Shown here piece by piece: positions 1 to 10,563 of a DNA stretch of 64,000 nucleotides. Source of the stretch: Bilabrum cf. latius (lineage: Eukaryota; Bigyra: Bicosoecida; Bigyra; Bicosoecida); NCBI GenBank assembly GCA_965178125.1, contig OZ237748.1:496001-560000 (forward strand). Direction: 5' to 3'. A program made the translations under genes and the position numbers. Positions within the stretch are counted from its first letter, which is position 1. The number at the start of each line of letters is the position of its first letter. Below the pieces are notes generated by a model. The model saw nothing but the letters and a program-made list of their open reading frames with translations, searched no databases and was not told where the DNA came from.

Positions 1-3000
1 AACAGGCACCAAGGGCAACCTTATTCCTTTATTGATGATCATACTAATTGGTCAGGGATAAGCGATCCCTTGCGTTTTAGTCGAGATACTTTCCGAAACG
101 CGGTAGCCGAACGGACAACTCGGGGTGGCAGGCACTTCCCGCCGCCGCTCGCGCCCCGCCAGATTGCGATGGCGGCGCGCGCGCCCATTGAATGTTATCT
201 TGTAGAACTAAACTAAGTTCTCCGCTCGGTCCCTGAGCGGGCCCGGGCCCGCAAGCCCCCGATCCCGGATCCCGCCCCGACTCGTTCTAATATTACTATT
301 TATGTTAACAAGAGGGAAAGGACCTAAGCCCGCCCCCCATGGGTTCGGAGATGGGAGTGGGTGGCGGGCCGGGTAGCGGGAGTGGCGAGCTGCCGTCGCG
401 TGCCGGGCGGTCGCAGCCTGCCGCCAGCGATGATGATGGTCGCAAGCAGGGGAGCGTCAGGCACAATGGGCGTGCCCGCCACGATGGAGGCAACGCAGAG
501 TTAGGAGATGCAGGTGAGCCGTGAGATGCAACTGGCTGCCGCCGTGGTGCTTCGCGGTGCTGCTGCCGGGGTGCTGGAGGGCGGTAGCTCGCAGATGTCA
601 GCATTACATGAGCTCACGAGGCACTGAACGCCTGCCGGCGGTCGGCGGCAGCGATGCAATTTGCCATGAATAGCTCCATAGAGTCCATTGTGCCGGCGCG
701 TCGTCGTCTCCCTGAAGCCTGGATCGCTCCCGCGGTCGGATTCAGCAGCGGCGGGGCGGAGGGAGGGCGAGCCGGCCGCTTGGAGCCCTCCCTCCCCGAT
801 CAAAGCAGCAGCGCACGCGGGCAATCGAATCTATGTCTTACTTGATTTTGTTTTAAAGCGCTGTTGCATCTGCGATAGGAGCTGACTGGAGCGCGGACGC
901 GTTGTGCCTCGAGGCTCGTGGCGTTGGAAGCTGCTGTTGGTCCGCTCACTCGACTCATCGATGCTATCACGCCTATCTCACCGTGGAATTGCGTGTTTGA
1001 TATTCAATCAAGTAAGATTCCGTTGCTCGTGGCATCGATGCTGCGGGGATTGAGCTTGCTGTTGGAGGTGACAGCATTTGCGCGCCACCTCAGTGCTTCT
1101 CCAGAGCCGGGCACGGCATGGGCAGCCGATCGGCCAGCAGAAATCATGATGTTATAATGCAAAGACAACAATCTATTGGCTTACCGGCGCATTCGAGGGG
1201 TGGAATGAATCGGATCGAGTGGAGCGCGAGAGGGATCGGATCAGTGCGCGGCAGGGAGGAGTTTATCCGGGCGCGCGAATCCCTAAGGGGTTTTGTTTCG
1301 TGGGAGAATCCAACAGGCACCAAGGGCAACCTTATTCCTTTATTGATGATCATACTAATTGGTCAGGGATAAGCGATCCCTTGCGTTTTAGTCGAGATAC
1401 TTTCCGAAACGCGGTAGCCGAACGGACAACTCGGGGTGGCAGGCACTTCCCGCCGCCGCTCGCGCCCCGCCAGATTGCGATGGCGGCGCGCGCGCCCATT
1501 GAATGTTATCTTGTAGAACTAAACTAAGTTCTCCGCTCGGTCCCTGAGCGGGCCCGGGCCCGCAAGCCCCCGATCCCGGATCCCGCCCCGACTCGTTCTA
1601 ATATTACTATTTATGTTAACAAGAGGGAAAGGACCTAAGCCCGCCCCCCATGGGTTCGGAGATGGGAGTGGGTGGCGGGCCGGGTAGCGGGAGTGGCGAG
1701 CTGCCGTCGCGTGCCGGGCGGTCGCAGCCTGCCGCCAGCGATGATGATGGTCGCAAGCAGGGGAGCGTCAGGCACAATGGGCGTGCCCGCCACGATGGAG
1801 GCAACGCAGAGTTAGGAGATGCAGGTGAGCCGTGAGATGCAACTGGCTGCCGCCGTGGTGCTTCGCGGTGCTGCTGCCGGGGTGCTGGAGGGCGGTAGCT
1901 CGCAGATGTCAGCATTACATGAGCTCACGAGGCACTGAACGCCTGCCGGCGGTCGGCGGCGGCGATGCAATTTGCCATGAATAGCTCCATAGAGTCCATT
2001 GTGCCGGCGCGTCGTCGTCTCCCTGAAGCCTGGATCGCTCCCGCGGTCGGATTCAGCAGCGGCGGGGCGGAGGGAGGGCGAGCCGGCCGCTTGGAGCCCT
2101 CCCTCCCCGATCAAAGCAGCAGCGCACGCGGGCAATCGAATCTATTTCTTACTTGATTTTGTTTTAAAGCGCTGTTGCATCTGCGATAGGAGCTGACTGG
2201 AGCGCGGACGCGTTGTGCCTCGAGGCTCGTGGCGTTGGAAGCTGCTGTTGGTCCGCTCACTCGACTCATCGATGCTATCACGCCTATCTCACCGTGGAAT
2301 TGCGTGTTTGATATTCAATCAAGTAAGATTCCGTTGCTCGTGGCATCGATGCTGCGGGGATTGAGCTTGCTGTTGGAGGTGACAGCATTTGCGCGCCACC
2401 TCAGTGCTTCTCCAGAGCCGGGCACGGCATGGGCAGCCGATCGGCCAGCAGAAATCATGATGTTATAATGCAAATACAACAATCTATTGGCTTACCGGCG
2501 CATTCGAGGGGTGGAATGAATCGGATCGAGTGGAGCGCGAGAGGGATCGGATCAGTGCGCGGCAGGGAGGAGTTTATCCGGGCGCGCGAATCCCTAAGGC
2601 TTTTTGTTTCGTGGGAGAATCCAACAGGCACCAAGGGCAACCTTATTCCTTTATTGATGATCATACTAATTGGTCAGGGATAAGCGATCCCTTGCGTTTT
2701 AGTCGAGATACTTTCCGAAACGCGGTAGCCGAACGGACAACTCGGGGTGGCAGGCACTTCCCGCCGCCGCTCGCACCCCGCCAGATTGCGATGGCGGCGC
2801 GCGCGCCCATTGAATGTTATCTTGTAGAACTAAACTAAGTTCTCCGCTCGGTCCCTGAGCGGGCCCGGGCCCGCAAGCCCCCGATCCCGGATCCCGCCCC
2901 GACTCGTTCTAATATTACTATTTATGTTAAACAAGAGGGAAAGGACCTAAGCCCGCCCCCCATGGGTTCGGAGATGGGAGTGGGTGGCGGGCCGGGTAGC

Positions 3001-6000
3001 GGGAGTGGCGAGCTGCCGTCGCGTGCCGGGCGGTCGCAGCCTGCCGCCAGCGATGATGATGGTCGCAAGCAGGGGAGCGTCAGGCACAATGGGCGTGCCC
3101 GCCACGATGGAGGCAACGCAGAGTTAGGAGATGCAGGTGAGCCGTGAGATGCAACTGGCTGCCGCCGTGGTGCTTCGCGGTGCTGCTGCCGGGGTGCTGG
3201 AGGGCGGTAGCTCGCAGATGTCAGCATTACATGAGCTCACGAGGCACTGAACGCCTGCCGGCGGTCGGCGGCGGCGATGCAATTTGCCATGAATAGCTCC
3301 ATAGAGTCCATTGTGCCGGCGCGTCGTCGTCTCCCTGAAGCCTGGATCGCTCCCGCGGTCGGATTCAGCAGCGGCGGGGCGGAGGGAGGGCGAGCCGGCC
3401 GCTTGGAGCCCTCCCTCCCCGATCAAAGCAGCAGCGCACGCGGGCAATCGAATCTATTTCTTACTTGATTTTGTTTTAAAGCGCTGTTGCATCTGCGATA
3501 GGAGCTGACTGGAGCGCGGACGCGTTGTGCCTCGAGGCTCGTGGCGTTGGAAGCTGCTGTTGGTCCGCTCACTCGACTCATCGATGCTATCACGCCTATC
3601 TCACCGTGGAATTGCGTGTTTGATATTCAATCAAGTAAGATTCCGTTGCTCGTGGCATCGATGCTGCGGGGATTGAGCTTGCTGTTGGAGGTGACAGCAT
3701 TTGCGCGCCACCTCAGTGCTTCTCCAGAGCCGGGCACGGCATGGGCAGCCGATCGGCCAGCAGAAATCATGATGTTATAATGCAAATACAACAATCTATT
3801 GGCTTACCGGCGCATTCGAGGGGTGGAATGAATCGGATCGAGTGGAGCGCGAGAGGGATCGGATCAGTGCGCGGCAGGGAGGAGTTTATCCGGGCGCGCG
3901 AATCCCTAAGGCTTTTTGTTTCGTGGGAGAATCCAACAGGCACCAAGGGCAACCTTATTCCTTTATTGATGATCATACTAATTGGTCAGGGATAAGCGAT
4001 CCCTTGCGTTTTAGTCGAGATACTTTCCGAAACGCGGTAGCCGAACGGACAACTCGGGGTGGCAGGCACTTCCCGCCGCCGCTCGCACCCCGCCAGATTG
4101 CGATGGCGGCGCGCGCGCCCATTGAATGTTATCTTGTAGAACTAAACTAAGTTCTCCGCTCGGTCCCTGAGCGGGCCCGGGCCCGCAAGCCCCCGATCCC
4201 GGATCCCGCCCCGACTCGTTCTAATATTACTATTTATGTTAACAAGAGGGAAAGGACCTAAGCCCGCCCCCCATGGGTTTGGAGATGGGAGTGGGTGGCG
4301 GGCCGGGTAGCGGGAGTGGCGAGCTGCCGTCGCGTGCCGGGCGGTCGCAGCCTGCCGCCAGCGATGATGATGGTCGCAAGCAGGGGAGCGTCAGGCACAA
4401 TGGGCGTGCCCGCCACGATGGAGGCAACGCAGAGTCAGGAGATGCAGGTGAGCCGTGAGATGCAACTGGCTGCCGCCGTGGCGCTTCGCGGTGCTGCTGC
4501 CGGGGTGCTGGAGGGCGCTAGCTCGCAGATGTCAGCATTGTATGAGCTCACGAGGTACAGAGTGCCTGCCGGCGGTCGGCGGCGGTGATGCAATTTGCCA
4601 TGAATAGCTCCATAGAGTCCATTGTGCCGGCGCGTCGTCGTCTCCCTGAAGCCTAGATCGCTCCCGCGGTCGGATTCAGCAGCGGCGGGGCGGAGGGAGG
4701 GCGAGCCGGCCGCTTGGAGCCCTCCCTCCCCGATCAAAGCAGCAGCGCACGCGGGCAATCGAGTCTATGTCTTACTTGATTGTGTTTAAAGCGCTGTTGC
4801 ATCTGCGATAGGAGCTGGCTGGAGCGCGGACGCGTTGTGCCTCGAGGCTCGTGGCGTTGGAAGCTGCTGTTGGTCCGCTCACTCGACTCATCGATGCTAT
4901 CACGCCTATCTCACCGTGGAATTGCGTGTTTGGTATTCAATCAAGTAAGATTCCGTTGCTCGTTGCATGGATGCAGCGGGGATTGAGCTTGCGGTTGGAG
5001 GTGACAGCATTTGCGCGCCACCTCAGTGCTTCTCCAGAGCCGGGCACGGCATGGGCAGCCGATCGGCCAGCAGAAATCATGATGTCATAATGCAGATACA
5101 ACAATCTATTGGCTTACCGGCGCATTCGAGGGGTGGAATGAATCGGATCGAGTGGAGCGCGAGAGGGATCGGATCAGGGCGCGGCAGGGAGGAGTTTATC
5201 CGGGCGCGCGAATCCCTAAGGCTTTTTGTTTCGTGGGAGAATCCAACAGGCACCAAGGGCTACCTTATTCCTTTATTGATGATCATACTAATTGGTCAGG
5301 GATAAGCGATCCCTTGCGTTTTAGTCGAGATACTTTCCGAAACGCGGTAGCCGAACGGACAACTCGGGGTGGCAGGCACTTCCCGCCGCCGCTCGCGCCC
5401 CGCGCGATTGCGATGGCGGCGCGCGCGCACGTTCAATGTAATCTAATAGACTTACACTAAGTTCTCCGCTCGGTGCGGGCGCGGGCCCCGGCCCGCAAGC
5501 CCCCGATCCCAGATCCCGCCCCGACTCGTTCTAATATTACTATTTATGTTAACAAGAGGGAAAGGACCTAAGCCCGCCCCCCATGGGTTTGGAGATGGGA
5601 GTGGGTGGCGGGCCGGGTAGCGGGAGTGGCGAGCTGCCGTCGCGTGCCGGGCGGTCGCAGCCTGCCGCCAGCGATGATGATGGTCGCAAGCAGGGGAGCG
5701 TCAGGCACAATGGGCGTGCCCGCCACGATGGAGGCAACGCAGAGTCAGGAGATGCAGGTGAGCCGTGAGATGCAACTGGCTGCCGCCGTGGCGCTTCGCG
5801 GTGCTGCTGCCGGGGTGCTGGAGGGCGCTAGCTCGCAGATGTCAGCATTATATGAGCTCACGAGGTACAGAGTGCCTGCCGGCGGTCGGCGGCGGTGATG
5901 CAATTTGCCATGAATAGCTCCATAGAGTCCATTGTGCCGGCGCGTCGTCGTCTCCCTGAAGCCTAGATCGCTCCCGCGGTCGGATTCAGCAGCGGCGGGG

Positions 6001-6860
6001 CGGAGGGAGGGCGAGCCGGCCGCTTGGAGCCCTCCCTCCCCGATCAAAGCAGCAGCGCACGCGGGCAATCGAGTCTATGTCTTACTTGATTGTGTTTAAA
6101 GCGCTGTTGCATCTGCGATAGGAGCTGACTGGAGCGCGGACGCGTTGTGCCTCGAGGCTCGTGGCGTTGGAAGCTGCTGTTGGTCCGCTCACTCGACTCA
6201 TCGATGCTATCACGCCTATCTCACCGTGGAATTGCGTGTTTGATATTCAATCAAGTAAGATTCCGTTGCTCGTTGCATGGATGCAGCGGGGATTGAGCTT
6301 GCGGTTGGAGGTGACAGCATTTGCGCGCCACCTCAGTGCTTCTCCAGAGCCGGGCACGGCATGGGCAGCCGATCGGCCAGCAGAAATCATGATGTCATAA
6401 TGCAGATACAACAATCTATTGGCTTACCGGCGCATTCGAGGGGTGGAATGAATCGGATCGAGTGGAGCGCGAGAGGGATCGGATCAGGGCGCGGCAGGGA
6501 GGAGTTTATCCGGGCGCGCGAATCCCTAAGGCTTTTTGTTTCGTGGGAGAATCCAACAGGCACCAAGGGCTACCTTATTCCTTTATTGATGATCATACTA
6601 ATTGGTCAGGGATAAGCGATCCCTTGCGTTTTAGTCGAGATACTTTCCGAAACGCGGTAGCCGAACGGACAACTCGGGGTGGCAGGCACTTCCCGCCGCC
6701 GCTCGCGCCCCGCGCGATTGCGATGGCGGCGCGCGCGCACGTTCAATGTAATCTAATAGACTTACACTAAGTTCTCCGCTCGGTGCGGGCGCGGGCCCCG
6801 GCCCGCAAGCCCCCGATCCCAGATCCCGCCCCGACTCGTTCTAATATTACTATTTATGTT
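1..6860. repeat. 1.31-kb tandem repeat array, 5.2 copies
   Basis: Equivalent points fall at 1, 1312, 2623, 3935, 5245 and 6555, so the period is 1310-1312 bases. The last copy stops near 6860, just after the motif TAATATTAC, and the array runs off the left edge. Copies 1-3 are nearly identical. Copies 4-5 form a second subtype with shared changes and differ from each other at only a few sites, which implies recent amplification. Each unit has a perfect 16-bp palindrome (237-252 in the first copy), lost in the last two copies, and a 6-bp inverted repeat beside it. ORFs are at most about 110 codons, in several frames, and none resembles a known protein. I see no rRNA, tRNA or transposase. It could be subtelomeric or spacer satellite DNA. 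Confidence 0.95.
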
Positions 6861-7652
6861 AATGTTAAATATCATCGACAGACTCAATCAAAAGACTCGA
6901 GTTGTCACGAACAGGCCCATCTCGCATAATTTACGTTATTTGAGATAGTATAAACAATACCGAAGAAAGAATAACAGTGGTAAAGGTGCAGTTGCAGAAG
7001 TGCGAAAGTCTGTAATATGCAATTGAAAGGTGACATTAAGATTGCGCGGCACGCCTAGCCCAGCCGGGAATACGGGTTCGATCCCGAAGTCCCAGGAACT
7101 CCAGGTGCCCCCTAACCACACGAAAGCCGGATACAAATGTATGTAGTCCATTTAGAATGAGGTCAAGCGTCTCGCGTATGCAATGCCTTTGCTGGAATCG
7201 ATCTTCGGAGTCGATTACGACTGCAAGTCACCAATTCTTGACGATTTCGTCTCAAAATGACGTGCAACTGGTGCAAATCAGAGATAAACGTTGGTGATAA
7301 AGGGGTGACTGTTGATATGTGGGCAGTTCCGCGAGGATGTACCCGACAGGTAGGTCATCTTCAAGCGTGGGTGTGGCAGATCAAGAGTTCAGCGCTGCGT
7401 TCCTCTCGTGGGCAAATTAAACTATAAATGGAGCGTATTATATTCCCACACCTTGCGCATCCCGCCTGACGACCGCCAGACGGTCGAAATATATCAAGCA
7501 GTCCAGATCATGGTAAGTGGGACCGCTCGTAGATCTTTACCGTCAGGCGAGACTAGCTGCTCCTTGCGTGCGGGGCCATGCCATATGTCAGTGGATGTGG
7601 TGACGGTAGTAGAGGGCTGCAAGGCCGCAAATCTCCTCCAGTGGAGCAGCAG
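6861..7652. other. Unique spacer containing a tRNA-like dispersed repeat
   Basis: No gene is supported here. Positions 6961-7043 match a segment near 53.85 kb on the minus strand, and in part 17573-17616. Downstream, a perfect A-box-like 12-mer (7056-7067) and a B-box-like motif (7074-7085) lie too close together for a functional tRNA, because the anticodon-arm length is missing. This fits a tRNA-derived short interspersed element or a decayed tRNA. Confidence 0.4.
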
Positions 7653-8814
7653 CCTGAGCAAGGTGCTGCAGGAGGCCAGGGGGGCGGGGCAACAGCCTGA
7701 GCAAGGTGCGGCAGGAGGCCAGGGGGGCGGGGCAACAGCCTGAGCAAGGTGCTGCAGGAGGCCAGGGGGGCGGAGCAACAGCCTGAGCAAGGTGCTGCAG
7801 GAGGCCAGGGGGGCGGGGCAACAGCCTGAGCAAGGTGCGGCAGGAGGCCAGGGGGGCGGGGCAACAGCCTGAGCAAGGTGCTGCAGGAGGCCAGGGGGGG
7901 CGGAGCAACAGTCTGAGCAAGGTGCTGCAGGAGGCCAGGGGGGGGCGGGGCAACAGTCTGAGCAAGGTGCTGCAGGATGCCAGGGGGGGCGGGGCAACAG
8001 CCTGAGCAAGGTGCTGCAGGAGGCCAGGGGGGCGGGGCAACAGCCTGAGCAAGGTGCTGCAGGAGGCCAGGGGGGCGGGGCAACAGCCTGAGCAAGGTGC
8101 GGCAGGAGGCCAGGGGGGCGGGGCAACAGCCTGAGCAAGGTGCTGCAGGAGGCCAGGGCGGGCGGGGCAACAGCCTGAGCAAGGTGCGGCAGGAGGCCAG
8201 GGGGGCGGGGCAACAGCCTGAGCAAGGTGCTGCAGGAGGCCAGGGGGGCGGGGCAACAGCCTGAGCAAGGTGCTGCAGGAGGCCAGGGGGGCGGAGCAAC
8301 AGCCTGAGCAAGGTGCTGCAGGAGGCCAGGGGGCGGGGCAACAGCCTGAGCAAGGTGCTGCAGGAGGCCAGGGGGGCGGAGCAACAGCCTGAGCAAGGTG
8401 CGGCAGGAGGCCAGGGGGGGCGGGGCAACAGCCTGAGCAAGGTGCGGCAGGAGGCCAGGGGGGCGAGGCAACAGCCTGAGCAAGGTGCTGCAGGAGGCCA
8501 GGGGGGCGGGGCAACAGCCTGAGCAAGGTGCTGCAGGATGCCAGGGGGGCGAGGCAACAGCCTGAGCAAGGTGCTGCAGGAGGCCAGGGGGGCGGGGCAA
8601 CAGCCTGAGCAAGGTGCTGCAGGAGGCCAGGGGGGCGGGGCAACAGCCTCAGCAAGGTGCTGCAGGAGGCCAGGGGGGCGGGGCAACAGCCTGAGCAAGG
8701 TGCTGCAGGAGGCCAGGGGGGCGGGGCAACAGCCTGAGCAAGGTGCGGCAGGAGGCCAGGGGGGCGGGGCAACAGCCTGAGCAAGGTGCTGCAGGAGGCC
8801 AGGGGGGTGGGGCA
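7653..8814. repeat. 43-bp minisatellite, about 27 copies
   Basis: G-rich tandem array with unit length 43 (for example, starts at 7741 and 7784). The unit core is GCAGGAGGCC, then a G run, then GCAACAGCCTGAGCAAGG. Units differ by single substitutions and G-run length. Because 43 is not a multiple of 3 and the minus strand of the unit has no stop in any phase, all three minus frames stay open for hundreds of codons. Those long Pro/Leu/Cys-rich ORFs are therefore a by-product of the repeat and I do not call them genes. Confidence 0.95.
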
Positions 8815-8939
8815 GTTGAGCCGGCAAGTGCCATACGCAAGCAGGGGAGAGTTGCACTGGACGCGTATACTCTGGCCGACGATGGAGCAGAAGAAAAAGC
8901 ATGTATATTAAGGGCCCCCAAGAAGACGCAGGCGAAGGG

Positions 8940-9240
8940 AACTGCGATGAGAAGGGCCCGCAGGAAGACGCGGGGGGAAGGGAACTGCGATGGAAAAGGC
9001 ACGCAGGAAGACGCGGGGGGTAGGGAACTGCGAAGGGAAGGGCCCGCAGGTAGACGCGGGGGGAAGGGAACTGGGATGAGAAGGGCCCGCAGGACGACGC
9101 AGGGGGAAGGGAACTGCGATAAGAAGGGCCCGCAGGAAGACGCGGGGGGATGGGAACTGCGATGGAAAAGGCACGCAGGTAGACGCGGGGGGAAGGGAAC
9201 TGGGATGAGAAGGGCCCGCAGGCGGCCATGGAGGGAGGCC
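8940..9240. repeat. Second 43-bp minisatellite, 7 copies, diverged relative of the first
   Basis: Units begin at 8940, 8983, 9026, 9069, 9112, 9155 and 9198, a strict 43-base period. Each holds AACTGCGATGAGAAGG and GCAGGAAGACGC-like segments. Aligned in phase with the 7653-8814 unit, roughly two thirds of positions agree, so the arrays probably share an origin. A single copy of the same unit lies at about 39540-39590 on the minus strand, at the 5' edge of the GT90 exon. Confidence 0.9.
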
Positions 9241-9257
9241 CTACGCACGGTGAGGAT

Positions 9258-9320
9258 GATGACCTGGCCGGGTAGGACGATGACCTGGCCGGGGAGGACG
9301 ATGACCTGGCGGCGACGGCG
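9258..9320. repeat. 21-bp triplicate
   Basis: GATGACCTGG recurs at 9258, 9279 and 9300, a 21-base period. It directly follows the second 43-bp array. Confidence 0.8.
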
Positions 9321-10563
9321 GGGAGCCAAATGGTATGTTATCAAGGGCAGTGGAAGGATCGACTCATTTCCTGATGCTTGCCCTGAACCAGGCGCCCGAC
9401 CCGACCAAGAGATAAAGGCGGCCGTTCGTGAAGCTGCGGCGCGTGGTCGCACTTACGCGAGATGGGCGCGACGAAGAGACGCCGTGACGCTCCTTGGGCG
9501 ACTGCAAGCTGTTGCTGCATGGCACGAGCATAGGTTTGATGCTAGTTTGCCCATAGGTTTGATGCTAAGCAGGGCCGGATAAATCGCCGATTGTATATTA
9601 TTTGCTTTGTGACTTCGGCTTGCGACTCTGAAAATTGCATCGTTGAGGGAAATACTAAGCAATGTACGATCTTAGCTCGGCTAACTGCCGTAAAGTCTCA
9701 AGGTGCCGGTTTTGCGGAGCGTGCGAGCCATCTAGTATAACAAGACTTGTCCATTGGGTACACTCGGTAGCGATTATACATATAGCGACTATACTGAAAA
9801 TGAGCAGAGATTATTCACCAGCAGCCGAGCACTACGGGAATTTTGTAGACAAATCCGCCCCAGCGGCCCGAAACACTAGCGTCCCTAGCTAATCTTCTTT
9901 TTGCGGTTGTAACCTATACCGAGGTTAGAACCGGTTGAGAATCACCCAAGGAACTTCACATGCTCAGCTGACTGCATATTTCGAGAAGTCTAACCCCAAG
10001 CCCCTTGAAACAGTCAGCCTTGTACGTGAGATTATGGAGATGCACCATCTTATTACTTTTCTGCGCACCACATGTTCTGATGCCGTGCGGCAATCGTATC
10101 GTTGATCCATGACTGCCGCCTGATGGAGTAGGCTACAGTACAGAGCGAGGACCCATCCAGCGCGCCTGCCCAACTTTCCGCAATACTTGTCTGTACATTA
10201 TAAACAACAACAAATACGATTTACCCACTGCTAGCCTCAAGCATGGTGTTCTGCGAGTACCGCCAGGCTAGTCCTTCAACTGTCACGACTCGATGCTGCT
10301 CAATGCACTTGATTCATGCAATTTGAGCATCGCAGCCGAAAGAAACGCATAGATCAACAAAAATGCACCGGACGTTGGGCGCCAAGGCGTCACTGTGAGC
10401 ATTTTGGTTGGACTGTGCCCGTAGTAAATCGCGCACAGCGGCATACACCCTTTGCTTGTCTGGAGTACATGAGGCTGACAGCACTTATAATCAAAGCTAT
10501 ACTTCAAAACTGCATGTGCTTGATCCGCCTCCTTTTGCTTGTCGCAGCATCCTTGCGGCAGTC
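9321..10563. other. Region without a confident gene
   Basis: An open plus-strand stretch from about 9310 to 9582 encodes an Arg/Ala-rich peptide ending at TAA and could be an exon, but I recognise no homology. From 9600 to 10400 I see nothing I can support. Positions 10500-10563 are open in frame with the FG-GAP gene and encode a hydrophobic run, so they may include its real 5' end or an intron acceptor. Confidence 0.3.

Noticed and set aside
288-296. A geminivirus-type replication origin
   Set aside because: The nonamer is present but its flanks do not form the required stem, and no Rep-like ORF exists. Kept only as a low-interest observation.
7056-7085. A tRNA gene
   Set aside because: A- and B-box matches are good but only about 6 bases separate them, the T-stem is mispaired and no anticodon arm fits.
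7494-9452. Minus-strand ORFs of 267-558 codons, Pro/Leu/Cys-rich
   Set aside because: They exist because the 43-bp units have no stop on that strand in any phase. Three overlapping frames are open at once, and there is no homology or start context.
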